The notes beneath the pieces were generated by a model that was given only the letters and a program-made list of their open reading frames with translations, was not told the origin of the DNA and ran no database searches. The translations under genes were made by a program, and so were the position numbers. A stretch of DNA of 64,000 nucleotides from contig DASPIL010000037.1 in assembly GCA_035629175.1 (NCBI GenBank), positions 1 through 64,000 on the forward strand, in the 5' to 3' direction. Positions 1 through 8,027 of this stretch are shown here, piece after piece. Each line of letters begins with the position of its first letter. Position 1 is the stretch's first letter. This DNA comes from Verrucomicrobiia bacterium (GTDB taxonomy: Bacteria; Verrucomicrobiota; Verrucomicrobiia; Limisphaerales; DASXHY01).

Positions 1-168
1 GAGCCGCGAACGAGCGTTCGAGGTCCGGCTCCGATCGGCGCTACCCCACTCGCCGACCACCCCGTCGAGCCGCTTCGCGGACAAGATAATCAGGTCACTT
101 CCGCTCCGCGCGAAGTGACAAATTTAGATCAGGACTTGACCAGGTTTAAACGCTCCTCCTCTCCCCAG

Positions 169-199
169 CCCTCTCCTCCGCTCCGAGCGGAAGAGAGGG
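169..199. repeat. Dispersed hairpin repeat, copy A
   Basis: Bases 169-182 pair with 186-199 around a CCG loop, with one C-A mismatch at 176/192. The outer arm is CCCTCTC and the inner arm TCCGCT. The same layout recurs at 32552-32582 with base changes that keep the pairing, and more loosely at 60295-60324. Many GC-rich genomes hold such REP-like intergenic hairpins; the role of this one is unknown. Confidence 0.65.
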
Positions 200-284
200 A
201 GTCCGAATGGGACTGCACAGCTGTGCATCAGGGCGTCATTCGAAGGGGCGCGTTTCCTTACAGCATCTCTTTGCTGGCGCGAGC

Positions 285-324
285 TTCGTGTGATTCGAAT
301 GTTTCGAGTGTTTCGTGGTAGATC
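285..324. repeat. TTCGTG-word intergenic repeat, short copy
   Basis: This stretch is built from short variants of TTCGTG and ends in TTCGTGGTAGATC at 312-324. That 13-mer recurs exactly at 41259-41271, and the same word style makes up the tandem repeat at 42.7-43.7 kb. It appears to be a fragment of a repeat family that sits between genes. No function can be read from it. Confidence 0.6.
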
Positions 325-395
325 TTCTTATCCGCGTTTGCAGTTCCTGATGTGCCTGAGCCACTCAAACATGGAAGCGTCACCTGCGGGAAATT

Positions 396-1394
396 TTACT
401 GTGAATCAAGCCCCACCTGCTTCAGCGGATTCCATCCGTCCGCGCCACCCAGCACGGAATGCGGAGTAATCGCTTTCGCCTCGGCGTCCGACAACTGGCG
501 AATCCACGGAACACGCTTCTCCACTACTGCGCCTGGCCCCGTGTTTCCGTGCTCTGCGTAACGCGTGGTTTGCTCGGCGTCCTTCTTGTTCCAGTTGTGC
601 CAGCCTTCGGGACGAACCACCTCGGACATGCTTGTGTTCAGGAAAACCGTGCTGGCGAAGTTCCGCCAGGGGCGGCCGAGGTAGGTCTTCACATCGTTCG
701 TTCCCGTGATCCGGCCATTCGCAAAAACGAAACCGAACTTCTGTGTGTCCGGCGTGGATGCCGCGGTGATGTAGCCGTTGCGCAGGCAATGAATGTGACA
801 TTTTTCGAAGTACGCCGTGGCTCCGCCAAAGATGAAATCCACGTGCCCTTCAATGTAGCAGTTCTCAAAATACTGCCTCCCGCGATTCAACAGGATGGTG
901 TCCTGCCAGCCCAGGAAGCGGCAGTTGCGAAAGGCCGCGCGATCGCCATCCACACGAATCGCCAGAGCCTGTCCCACCGGCCCTGCCGAGTTTTCGAACG
1001 TGACGTTCTCCGCCGTGAAATCCTCTGCGTCGATCAAGACTGTCGGGGTGCGAAACGTGCCAATGGGTTTTCCGTCGGCCCCCCTGATGTTCGCGTTGAG
1101 GTCAAACGTGAGGATGGTTTTCTCCGCGCTCTCGCCGATAAAATGAAAGAACCTTTTTTCGCGCTGAACGTAGATGACTTCGCGATACGTGCCGGGCTTG
1201 ATGTGAATGAAAACGCGATTGCTGCTGCTGCCTGCTGGCACAGCCATCACCGCCGCCTGAACGGTTGTGAACTGCGCGGAACCATCGGCTGAAACGTAAA
1301 GGTTTGTGTGCGCGTGCAGCGAACCTGTCACAAACAACAGCGACGCCATCGCAAGGACCGAAGCCACGCCGTGGAACGGTTGGGAATTATTCAT
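396..1394 (-). CDS. Secreted pectinesterase (carbohydrate esterase family 8)
   Basis: Predicted to remove methyl esters from homogalacturonan pectin outside the cytoplasm. The start at 1394 gives a 332-residue protein with a signal peptide ending near residue 28 (LHA); an upstream in-frame ATG at 1466 would put 24 basic residues ahead of it. Family CE8 catalytic motifs are visible: a Gln in GQALAIRV (Q142), GWQDT with catalytic D165, VDFIFG with D186, and GRPW with R241. The length and the parallel beta-helix repeat pattern fit a bacterial pectinesterase. It lies 7 bp downstream of the SpoIIE-type phosphatase gene on the same strand, so the two may be co-transcribed. With the GH115 and GH1 genes elsewhere in the window it points to use of plant cell-wall polymers. 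Confidence 0.93.
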   Translation of the reverse strand: MNNSQPFHGVASVLAMASLLFVTGSLHAHTNLYVSADGSAQFTTVQAAVMAVPAGSSSNRVFIHIKPGTYREVIYVQREKRFFHFIGESAEKTILTFDLNANIRGADGKPIGTFRTPTVLIDAEDFTAENVTFENSAGPVGQALAIRVDGDRAAFRNCRFLGWQDTILLNRGRQYFENCYIEGHVDFIFGGATAYFEKCHIHCLRNGYITAASTPDTQKFGFVFANGRITGTNDVKTYLGRPWRNFASTVFLNTSMSEVVRPEGWHNWNKKDAEQTTRYAEHGNTGPGAVVEKRVPWIRQLSDAEAKAITPHSVLGGADGWNPLKQVGLDSQ

Positions 1395-1401
1395 AGGTGA
1401 T

Positions 1402-3039
1402 TCAAACGTTTTGCGCCAAGTCCGGCGCGCCGATCGGACAGGAACTTTCCGGCGCGGGGCCGACACGCCTTACGCCAACACCCACAACCGAAACATCATC
1501 CGTAAACTCTGCGCACCCGCAGAATTGTTGAATGTCGGCCATTACCTTTGCGAACAGTTCAGCTGTTGGCAGATGCGACCGCGCCTTCACCGCCGCCATC
1601 AGGCGCTCGACGCTGAAGCATTCATGGTTGTGCCCCTCCGCTTCAATGAGACCGTCAGTGAAGAGCAACAACAGATCGCCGACTGCGATGTCCTGCCGGG
1701 CGGTTGGGAAAATGGCGTCTTCAAACAGTCCAAGAGCCGGACCCTTCGACTTCGCCGCTCCACCCAGGGGTTCCACCTCGGCTGCAGCGCGCCGGACGTG
1801 AATGGCATCAGGGTGAGCGGCGCTGGCGTAGCGCAGCTCGCCTTTGTCGACATCCGCAATCAGATACAATGCCGTGGCGAACATGGTGGTGCCACTCAGC
1901 TTGAACACGCCGGCGAGAGCGTGATTGATCTGCCCCAACAGCTTTCCCGGATCCGCCGAGGCATGGCCCAAATCCTGGACCAGGGAACGCATCATCGCGG
2001 TGATCAACGCGGCTCGAACATCGTGTCCCATCACATCGCAGATGAACACGCCGACCGTTGTGTCGGACAGTTCGACCACATCGTAGAAGTCACCGCTCAC
2101 CGCGCCGTTCGGCAGGAACAAGCTGAAGAACTCCAGGGCGCTTTCGGGATAGGGCAGATGCGGCGGCAGGCACGGAAATCTTTGGGGAAGCATCGCCAGT
2201 TGAAGTTCGCGGGCCATCTTGAGCTCGTCCGCGATCTGCTGGTTCTTCTGCTGCAGCTGGCGGGTCCGCTCCTCCAAGGCGAGTTCAGCCTTTTTCCGTG
2301 CCGTGATGTCCCGGGAAATTCCGAAGGTGCCGATGATGCGTCCCGACGGATCCCGCAGCGGCATCTTCGTCGTGGATACCCAGGAAATGCTGCCGTCGGG
2401 CCACGTTTCCATTTCCTCGATTCCCACGAGCGGTTTCCCCGTGCGAATGGCTTCCTGCTCGTCCTCCCGCGCCTGTTGGGCGTGCTCGGCGCTGAAGAAG
2501 TCCGCATCGGTTTTCCCAAGCGCGTGAAGCGGATTCTCGAGACCGAAACGCCGCGCGTGTGCCTGATTGATCCTGATGAACCGGCTCTCGCAATCTTTGA
2601 AGTAAATCGCGTCAGGGATGTTGTTCATCAAAATTTCCAGCAGGTGCCGGTCACGGCGCGAAGCGGCCTGGGCAGCGTGGCGGGCCAGCGCCTTGCGAAC
2701 GGCGCTGGCGACCGCCGCGGTTGAAGTGCTGGAGCGGACAAGAAAATCCTGCGCACCGGCGTGAAGCACGGCTTCACCAGATTGTTCGCCGCCTTCCCCG
2801 ATCAAAACCACGAACGCGGAATGAGGCGCGGCGCGGTGCACTTGGCCGAACAATTCCAATGCAGTTGCGGACGATTGCGACACGTCGAGCAACACGAGGT
2901 CGAAGGACTCCGAACGCAGCAGCGACAAGGCGGTATCGGAATCTGCCGCGGAGACGACTTCGAAGCCGTGGCGCCGCAACTCTGGACCGAATCCGGGCGG
3001 GGCTTCGATCGCCAGGAGATGGTGCGAAACCGTGGGCAT
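1402..3039 (-). CDS. Receiver-PAS-SpoIIE (PP2C-type) serine phosphatase
   Basis: A signalling phosphatase of the RsbU/SpoIIE type, probably controlling an anti-sigma-antagonist partner switch. Domain order is a receiver (about residues 1-120, phosphoacceptor Asp in LVLLDV near residue 52), a PAS domain (about 125-245, with IYFKD and GKTDADFF), a coiled coil (about 245-280), and a SpoIIE/PP2C domain (about 300-540) with the metal-binding motifs SGDFYD, CDVMGHD and LLLFTDG. The receiver has Arg instead of the usual Lys in its last strand (FLVRSS instead of a KP motif), so its phosphorylation response may be altered. The start at 3039 was chosen because the receiver fold begins directly after it; an ATG at 3084 is an alternative and neither has a good ribosome binding site. 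No partner anti-sigma genes are adjacent. Confidence 0.88.
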   Translation of the reverse strand: MPTVSHHLLAIEAPPGFGPELRRHGFEVVSAADSDTALSLLRSESFDLVLLDVSQSSATALELFGQVHRAAPHSAFVVLIGEGGEQSGEAVLHAGAQDFLVRSSTSTAAVASAVRKALARHAAQAASRRDRHLLEILMNNIPDAIYFKDCESRFIRINQAHARRFGLENPLHALGKTDADFFSAEHAQQAREDEQEAIRTGKPLVGIEEMETWPDGSISWVSTTKMPLRDPSGRIIGTFGISRDITARKKAELALEERTRQLQQKNQQIADELKMARELQLAMLPQRFPCLPPHLPYPESALEFFSLFLPNGAVSGDFYDVVELSDTTVGVFICDVMGHDVRAALITAMMRSLVQDLGHASADPGKLLGQINHALAGVFKLSGTTMFATALYLIADVDKGELRYASAAHPDAIHVRRAAAEVEPLGGAAKSKGPALGLFEDAIFPTARQDIAVGDLLLLFTDGLIEAEGHNHECFSVERLMAAVKARSHLPTAELFAKVMADIQQFCGCAEFTDDVSVVGVGVRRVGPAPESSCPIGAPDLAQNV

Positions 3040-3439
3040 TGGGCGAAAGATAGGCAAAGGATTCGTGATGTCCAGCAGCCGCATGCGTGAGACGACGGCA
3101 GGGCCGCCCGGCAGCCACGCGGAATTCACAACCAGGGCCGATTCAAGATTCCTCTTCGATTGGCTGAATTTTATTTCACGATTGTGCAAATTCGCGCAGA
3201 GCGGTCGAACATCGACAGGCTTGAGCGATGGCCTTCTCGCAGTTTGTTGCAGTCGTGAAAATGGTCCAACGGTGATAAAACCTGCTGTTGACAGGGCTGG
3301 GATGCACGTGACGAAGCGGGCACTGCAAAGTTCTTGCTTGCTGGCATTTTCCCTGCTGAACTCCGCAACCATAGTTCAAGACCGAACCCGTGGCGCAGTT
3401 GGATTGAACAACCAATTCAGTCACACACAAACACTCAAA
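3040..3439. other. Divergent promoter region between phosphatase and glutamine synthetase genes
   Basis: About 400 bp separate the phosphatase start (minus) from the glutamine synthetase start (plus). Apart from the sigma-54-like site at 3342-3357 and a lone TTGACA at 3288-3293 without a convincing -10 partner, I see no gene or structured RNA here. Confidence 0.6.
3342..3357 (+). promoter_or_regulatory. Candidate sigma-54 promoter of glutamine synthetase gene
   Basis: The sequence TGGCATTTTCCCTGCT has GG and GC exactly 10 bases apart, as in the -24/-12 sigma-54 consensus TGGCAC-N5-TTGCW, with two mismatches. Transcription would begin near 3368, about 70 bases before the ATG. Sigma-54 with NtrC-type activators often drives glutamine synthetase genes. 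A single 16-base match in a 400-bp region could arise by chance. Confidence 0.4.
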
Positions 3440-4465
3440 ATGGCGAAATACAAATTAGAATATATCTGGCTGGACGGGTATGAGCCCGTTCCCAATCTTC
3501 GTGGCAAGACTCAGGTGAAGGAATTTGCGGCGTTCCCGAAACTGGAAGAGCTGCCGATGTGGGGATTCGACGGCAGTTCCACCCGCCAGGCCGAAGGCCG
3601 CAGCTCCGACTGCATGCTGAAACCTGTGGCCGTTTACCCCGACAGCACCCGCAAGAATGGGGCGCTGGTCATGTGCGAAGTCATGATGCCGGATGGCAAG
3701 ACGCCGCATCCGAGCAATTCCCGCGCAAACATTCTTGACGACCCCGGCGCGTGGTTCGGTTTCGAACAGGAATATTTCCTCTACCAGGATGGTGTGCCGC
3801 TGGGATTCCCGAGCGGCGGCGGTTTTCCTCCACCTCAAGGCGAGTATTACACCGGCGTGGGTTACAAGAACGTGGGCGACCTCGCCCGCCAGATTGTTGA
3901 CGAACACCTCGACCTCTGTCTGGACGCTGGCATCAACCACGAAGGCATCAACGCGGAAGTCGCAAAGGGCCAATGGGAATTCCAGATTTTTGGCAAGGGT
4001 TCGAAAACCGCCGCTGACCAGGTCTGGATGGCCCGCTATCTCCTGCTGCGCCTGTGCGAAAAATACGGCGTCGATGTCAACTGGCATTGCAAGCCGCTCG
4101 GCAAGGATGTGGATTGGAACGGCTCAGGCATGCACACGAACTTCTCAACGGACCACATGCGCGAAGTGGGCGGCAAGGATTACTTCGAACGCTTGATGGC
4201 AGCTTTCGACAAGTTCAAGAACGAGCACATCGCCGTTTACGGGCCGGACAATCATCTGCGCCTCACGGGATTGCACGAGACGCAATCGATCGACAAGTTT
4301 AACTATGGTGTGGCGAATCGTGGCGCATCGATCCGCGTTCCCCACAGCTTCATCAACAACAACTATCGTGGTTACCTGGAAGATCGCCGTCCGAACTCGC
4401 AGGGCGATCCTTACAAGATCGCGGGCCGGGTGCTGCAGACGATCGCCACGGTGCCCCTGAAGTAA
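3440..4465 (+). CDS. glnII: Glutamine synthetase, GSII (eukaryote-like) type
   Basis: ATP-dependent amidation of glutamate with ammonium to glutamine in the cytoplasm, the main entry of ammonium into metabolism. The 341-residue length, the N-terminal YIWLDGYEPVPNLRGKTQV segment, the WGFDGSSTRQAEG motif, FGFEQEYFL, the WNGSGMHTNFST motif and NRGASIRVP are typical of the short GSII class rather than the roughly 470-residue GlnA. GSII enzymes are not adenylylated in the way of GlnA. The ATG at 3440 has no clear Shine-Dalgarno sequence and follows an A/C-rich stretch; upstream in-frame codons do not encode a conserved sequence. A strong terminator follows at 4524, and a sigma-54-like site lies upstream, so it is probably monocistronic and nitrogen-regulated. 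Confidence 0.95.
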   Translation: MAKYKLEYIWLDGYEPVPNLRGKTQVKEFAAFPKLEELPMWGFDGSSTRQAEGRSSDCMLKPVAVYPDSTRKNGALVMCEVMMPDGKTPHPSNSRANILDDPGAWFGFEQEYFLYQDGVPLGFPSGGGFPPPQGEYYTGVGYKNVGDLARQIVDEHLDLCLDAGINHEGINAEVAKGQWEFQIFGKGSKTAADQVWMARYLLLRLCEKYGVDVNWHCKPLGKDVDWNGSGMHTNFSTDHMREVGGKDYFERLMAAFDKFKNEHIAVYGPDNHLRLTGLHETQSIDKFNYGVANRGASIRVPHSFINNNYRGYLEDRRPNSQGDPYKIAGRVLQTIATVPLK

Positions 4466-4523
4466 TGGCGGGATTTTCCCTGGCGGCAAATGCAGCCGGG
4501 GGCGCTCAGGGGGTATCGGAGTA

Positions 4524-4558
4524 CGGCGCGGACGTCATGTTCGCGCCGTTTTTGTTTT
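4524..4558 (+). terminator. Rho-independent terminator after glnII
   Basis: A 7-bp GC-only stem (CGGCGCG at 4524-4530 with CGCGCCG at 4542-4548) is followed directly by TTTTTGTTTTG. It lies about 60 bases past the glnII stop codon. Confidence 0.85.
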
Positions 4559-4673
4559 GCAGGAGGATTGGGGTCTTTGCCCCATACAGGGAAAAAGACG
4601 GCGCGGCTTAACTCTCGCTGCCAACAGATTCTCGAACCGTCGGCAGGGAGGGGCGGTTGTTTGTTAGACGTAA

Positions 4674-4707
4674 CGGACCGGCTCGGGTGAAAACCCATGC
4701 CGGTCCG
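4674..4707 (+). promoter_or_regulatory. GAAA-capped hairpin upstream of rpsO
   Basis: CGGACCGGC at 4674-4682 pairs with GCCGGTCCG at 4699-4707. A 2x2 internal loop separates this from a GGGT/ACCC stem closed by a GAAA tetraloop (4685-4696). Only a weak T-rich stretch follows. It could be an S15-binding leader element, since S15 is known to repress its own mRNA through varied structures, or a second terminator. If the promoter at 4729 is the main one, the hairpin would lie outside the rpsO message. Confidence 0.5.
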
Positions 4708-4728
4708 ACTTTCTCCGGGGAAAAGAGC

Positions 4729-4757
4729 TTTACACCAAGCCACGACGAATCTAGATT
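4729..4757 (+). promoter_or_regulatory. Candidate sigma-70-type promoter of rpsO
   Basis: TTTACA at 4729-4734 and TAGATT at 4752-4757 are separated by 17 bases. They match the -35 box with one mismatch and the -10 box with two. Transcription would begin near 4764, giving a leader of about 23 bases. Confidence 0.45.
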
Positions 4758-4786
4758 CCGCTGCTAATATTTTCGGAATAATTGAT

Positions 4787-5044
4787 ATGGAAGCAAAAAC
4801 GAAGACGATTGAATCATTTAAGTTGCACGAGAAGGATACAGGTTCGGCGGATGTTCAGATCGCCTTGCTCACGCAACGGATCAATCACCTGACGGAGCAT
4901 CTGCAAACCAACAAGAAGGATCACAGCTCCCGCAGGGGCCTGCTAATGATGGTCGGCCAGCGCCGTCGTCTTCTCGATTATCTTCACAGCACGGATGTGA
5001 GCCGATATCAGGCGATCACCAAGAAGCTCAAGCTTCGTCATTGA
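4787..5044 (+). CDS. rpsO: 30S ribosomal protein S15
   Basis: Primary 16S rRNA-binding protein of the small-subunit platform. The 85-residue product shows the family pattern: the [23 protein letters not shown] helix region, [11 protein letters not shown] with the conserved His-Ser/Arg contacts to 16S rRNA, and [10 protein letters not shown]. Bacterial S15 is usually about 89 residues. The ATG at 4787 gives the canonical N-terminus and has GGAA about 8 bases upstream. The downstream neighbour is pnp, an order conserved in many bacteria, where the two are often co-transcribed and processed. Here a terminator-like hairpin at 5050 lies between them. Confidence 0.98.
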   Translation: MEAKTKTIESFKLHEKDTGSADVQIALLTQRINHLTEHLQTNKKDHSSRRGLLMMVGQRRRLLDYLHSTDVSRYQAITKKLKLRH

Positions 5045-5049
5045 TTTCA

Positions 5050-5075
5050 AAAAGCCAGCCCTTCGGCTGGCTTTT
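5050..5075 (+). terminator. Terminator after rpsO
   Basis: GCCAGCC at 5054-5060 pairs with GGCTGGC at 5065-5071 around a CTTC loop, with A-rich and TTTT flanks that extend the stem. It starts 6 bases past the rpsO stop and probably limits read-through into pnp. Confidence 0.75.
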
Positions 5076-5082
5076 CCACTTC

Positions 5083-5114
5083 GAACCTGGACCGCGGGCG
5101 CGTCGGTCCAGTTC
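5083..5114 (+). promoter_or_regulatory. Hairpin 1 in rpsO-pnp intergenic region
   Basis: TGGACCG at 5088-5094 pairs with CGGTCCA at 5104-5110, and GAAC (5083-5086) with GTTC (5111-5114) beyond a bulged C, giving an 11-bp stem with a 9-base loop. No T-run follows, so it is not a simple terminator. In enterobacteria a long pnp leader hairpin is cut by RNase III and mediates PNPase autoregulation; a similar role here is inference. Confidence 0.45.
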
Positions 5115-5165
5115 GTGTTTAAACCCACGCGTCGCAAAGGTTCTGAAGGCTCCTGGGTAATTTCA

Positions 5166-5197
5166 TTCAGTCCCGAGTTTCATCGGGATTCACTGAA
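5166..5197 (+). promoter_or_regulatory. Hairpin 2 just upstream of pnp
   Basis: TCCCGA at 5171-5176 pairs with TCGGGA at 5183-5188 around a 6-base loop. TTCAG (5166-5170) can also pair with CTGAA (5193-5197) across a 4-base bulge. It sits 32 bases before the pnp start codon, where a structured leader could affect translation or mRNA decay. Confidence 0.4.
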
Positions 5198-5229
5198 GTT
5201 TCTCGGCGGCCACAGACAAAAAAGGAAAA

Positions 5230-7527
5230 ATGCCAGAAAGAGTCGTCGCCCAAATCGGGGACAAGCAAGTCATCATAGAAACCGGCAAGCTTGCCAAGCA
5301 GGCTGACGGTGCCGTGACAGTTCAACTCGGCGAAACGATTGTGATCGTCGCCGCAGTCGCCGCCACCAAGGCCAAGGAAGGACAGGACTTCTTTCCGTTG
5401 ACGGTCGACTACCGCGAAAAAGCAGCTGCAGCCGGAAAGTTTCCCGGCGGCTACTTCAAGCGCGAAGGCCGTCCCACCGAGAAGGAAATTCTCACCTCCC
5501 GCATCATCGACCGTCCCATTCGCCCGCTCTTTCCCAAGGGCTGGTACAATGAAGTCCAGGTGCAAACAATGCCGTTGAGCGCCGACGGCGAAAACGATCC
5601 CGACATGCTCGCCGTTCTTGGCGCGTCAGCAGCGCTCATGGTCAGCGACATTCCATGGGCTGGTCCGCTCGGTGCCACTCGCGTTGGACGGGTCGGTGGC
5701 CAGTTCATTGCCAACCCCACCCACGTGCAGATGGCGGAAAGCGACCTCGATCTCGTTTACGTCGGAAATGAGTCCGACATGGTGATGTTCGAAGGTTCGG
5801 CCAAGGAAATTTCGGAAGCTGATTTCAATGCCGCGCTGAAGTTCGCGCAGGAAGCGATTCAGCCGATGATCCAGGCACAGAAGGAATTGGTCGCGAAAGT
5901 CGGCAAGAAGAAGCGCGACATCACGCTCAACATCGTTCCTGATGAAATCCTGAACGAAGCCAAGTCGCTCGCTGGCGATCGCATCGTTCCCGCATTGTTG
6001 AACCCCGGCAAGATGGCCCGCGAAGCTGCGGTCAATGCAATCAAGGATGAAGTCGCCAAGAAGCTCCTCGAAAAGCACGGCGCCGAGAAGATCACAAATT
6101 TCGTCGTAAACGACGCGTTCTACTATATCCAGAAGGAAGCCGTGCGCAGCCTCATCATGAAAGAGGAGAAGCGCCTGGACGGACGCAACCTGGATACTGT
6201 TCGCCCGATCATTTGCGAAGCCGGCATCCTGCCGCGCGCGCATGGTTCGTCGCTCTTCAGCCGCGGTGAAACGCAGGCAGTTGCACTCGCAACGCTCGGC
6301 ACGGGAGAAGACGCGCAGGAATTCGATTCCTACACAGGCGGAGCGAGCGAGAAAAAGTTCATCCTGCATTATAACTTCCCGAACTATTCGGTCGGCGAAA
6401 CCGGACGCATCAGCGGGCCCGGCCGCCGCGAAATCGGCCACGGCGCGCTTGCCGAACGCTCGATCGAACCCATGATTCCGCTCACCACGTATCCTTATGC
6501 GGTGCGAGTGACCTGCGAAATCATGGAGTCCAATGGCTCCACATCCATGGCATCGGTTTGTTCCGGATCGCTGGCATTGATGGACGCAGGCGTTCCCATG
6601 ATTCGTCCGGTCGCTGGTATCAGCATCGGCATCTGCACCACCTACGCAAACGACAAGAAGATTGCCGACTACAAGTTGCTGACCGACATCATCGGCTGGG
6701 AAGACGCCTTCTGCGACATGGATTGCAAGATTGCGGGAACGGAGAAGGGCATCACGGGATTCCAGCTGGACCTCAAGCTCAAGGGCATCCCGCACGAGAT
6801 CATGACGGAAGCGGTGGAGAAGGCCCGGGTCGCGCGCCTGTTCATCCTCGGTGAGATGGCCAAGACGCTCGCCACGCCGCGCGCTGAGATCAGCAAGTAC
6901 GCACCGCGGATCGAAACCGTGAAGATCAACCCGGAGAAGATCGGCGCGCTGATCGGACCCGGCGGCAAGAACATCAAAAAACTGGTCGAGGAATCAGGTT
7001 GCGAGATCAACATCGAAGACGATGGAACGGTGAACATCTTCTCCGTGTCGTCAGAAGGCATGAAGATTGCCAAGGATGCGATCGTCGGAATGACCGCTGA
7101 GGCCGAGATTGGGAAGATCTACCGCGGCAAAGTCGTGACGATCAAGGAATTCGGCGCCTTCGTGGAATTCCTTCCTGGCAAGGACGGATTGGTTCACATC
7201 AGTGAGCTGGCAAACTTCCGCGTCAAGCAGACCGAGGACATCGTCAAGATTGGCGATGACATCTGGGTGAAATGCCTTGGCGTGGACGAAAAAGGCCGCG
7301 TGCGACTCTCCCGCAAAGCTGCAATGGCAGATCGCGACAAGGAAATGGGCACCACTCCTGAACAGCCGCCCGCCGGTTATGAAACACAGGGCGAAGGCGG
7401 ACAGGGATCCGAACAAGGCGGTGACAGGCCGCCCCGCAGTGATCGCGGTGACCGAGGCGGCGACCGCGGTGGCGATCGCCGGCGCGGAGGTGGCGATCGT
7501 CGTGGACCTCGCGACGGCAATCGCTGA
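5230..7527 (+). CDS. pnp: Polyribonucleotide nucleotidyltransferase (PNPase)
   Basis: Phosphorolytic 3'-5' exoribonuclease of the RNA degradosome, also able to add tails to RNA. The 765-residue protein has two RNase PH-like core domains (the second with the RRDGRGHGxL-like region [16 protein letters not shown]), a KH domain (about 555-615, [15 protein letters not shown]) and an S1 domain (about 625-695, [15 protein letters not shown]). After the S1 domain lies a roughly 50-residue tail rich in Gly, Arg and Asp with repeated RGGD-like units, probably a disordered RNA- or protein-binding extension. The ATG at 5230 is preceded by AAGGA at the right distance. It follows rpsO and ends in a strong terminator at 7545. 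Confidence 0.98.
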   Translation: MPERVVAQIGDKQVIIETGKLAKQADGAVTVQLGETIVIVAAVAATKAKEGQDFFPLTVDYREKAAAAGKFPGGYFKREGRPTEKEILTSRIIDRPIRPLFPKGWYNEVQVQTMPLSADGENDPDMLAVLGASAALMVSDIPWAGPLGATRVGRVGGQFIANPTHVQMAESDLDLVYVGNESDMVMFEGSAKEISEADFNAALKFAQEAIQPMIQAQKELVAKVGKKKRDITLNIVPDEILNEAKSLAGDRIVPALLNPGKMAREAAVNAIKDEVAKKLLEKHGAEKITNFVVNDAFYYIQKEAVRSLIMKEEKRLDGRNLDTVRPIICEAGILPRAHGSSLFSRGETQAVALATLGTGEDAQEFDSYTGGASEKKFILHYNFPNYSVGETGRISGPGRREIGHGALAERSIEPMIPLTTYPYAVRVTCEIMESNGSTSMASVCSGSLALMDAGVPMIRPVAGISIGICTTYANDKKIADYKLLTDIIGWEDAFCDMDCKIAGTEKGITGFQLDLKLKGIPHEIMTEAVEKARVARLFILGEMAKTLATPRAEISKYAPRIETVKINPEKIGALIGPGGKNIKKLVEESGCEINIEDDGTVNIFSVSSEGMKIAKDAIVGMTAEAEIGKIYRGKVVTIKEFGAFVEFLPGKDGLVHISELANFRVKQTEDIVKIGDDIWVKCLGVDEKGRVRLSRKAAMADRDKEMGTTPEQPPAGYETQGEGGQGSEQGGDRPPRSDRGDRGGDRGGDRRRGGGDRRGPRDGNR

Positions 7528-7544
7528 GCCGTAGTTTTAATCTC

Positions 7545-7576
7545 AAGGCGGACCGGAAACGGTCCGCCTTTTTTGT
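7545..7576 (+). terminator. Strong terminator after pnp
   Basis: AAGGCGGACCG at 7545-7555 pairs perfectly with CGGTCCGCCTT at 7560-7570 around a GAAA tetraloop, followed by TTTTGTTTTG. It lies 18 bases past the pnp stop. Confidence 0.92.
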
Positions 7577-7643
7577 TTTGTCGAAAGTGCCTTGGCGGGA
7601 TTCACAGCCTTGACCCGCGCTGTCGGGCCACTAACTTTCGGCC

Positions 7644-8027
7644 ATGGATCATTCACCAGGATTTCTCAAGCTCACGAGCGAAGCGAAAACCCGCATCAAC
7701 GAAATCAACGTCGAAGATGCCCGCGCCCGGCTCGCGGCAAATCCCAACGCCATATTGATCGATGTGCGTGAGGATCACGAATGGAAGGAAGGTCACGCGG
7801 CTGAAGCGGTTCACCTGGGTAAGGGGATTCTGGAGCGCGATCTTGAGAAGCTCTTTCCCGACAAACACACCGAGATCATCATGTATTGCGGCGGCGGATT
7901 TCGCTCGGCGCTGACCGCTGATGCCGCGCAGCAGATGGGATACAAAAAGGTGTTTTCGCTGATCGGCGGTTACAAAGGGCTGGTGGCGTCAGGCTGGAAG
8001 TGCACTGGCAGCGGTTCTCAAGCCTGA
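7644..8027 (+). CDS. Single-domain rhodanese-like sulfurtransferase
   Basis: A 127-residue single rhodanese domain, predicted to carry a persulfide on its active-site cysteine in the cytoplasm. The visible marks are the LIDVRE strand, the HLGKGILERDLE segment and the active-site loop YCGGGFRS, where Cys begins the six-residue CxGGxR loop. The length fits GlpE/PspE-like proteins, and no signal peptide is seen. The gene stands alone between the pnp terminator and a convergent gene; its last 10 bases overlap the end of the acyltransferase-aminotransferase gene on the other strand. The physiological sulfur acceptor cannot be told from context. Confidence 0.9.
   Translation: MDHSPGFLKLTSEAKTRINEINVEDARARLAANPNAILIDVREDHEWKEGHAAEAVHLGKGILERDLEKLFPDKHTEIIMYCGGGFRSALTADAAQQMGYKKVFSLIGGYKGLVASGWKCTGSGSQA

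Larger units (their letters stand above)
1..395. other. Left-edge intergenic stretch with repeats, no gene
   Basis: I see no supportable gene here. One plus frame stays open to base 321, but its translation has no recognisable family, is low-complexity around 150-200, and runs through a hairpin repeat. The stretch carries a 14-bp-stem hairpin repeat at 169-199 and a run of TTCGTG-like words at 285-324, both of which recur elsewhere in the window. It lies downstream of the pectinesterase gene that ends at 396 on the minus strand. Confidence 0.6.
4466..4786. other. glnII-rpsO intergenic region: terminator, hairpin, promoter
   Basis: This 320-bp stretch holds no gene. It contains the glnII terminator (4524-4558), a GAAA-capped hairpin (4674-4707) and a candidate rpsO promoter (4729-4757). 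Confidence 0.7.

Noticed and set aside
459-1292. Long open frame on the plus strand opposite the pectinesterase
   Set aside because: It is a shadow of a clear CE8 gene; its translation shows no domain, and GC-rich third positions explain the openness.
5626-6795. Long minus-strand open frame inside pnp
   Set aside because: PNPase motifs on the plus strand are unambiguous; the shadow frame has no family likeness.
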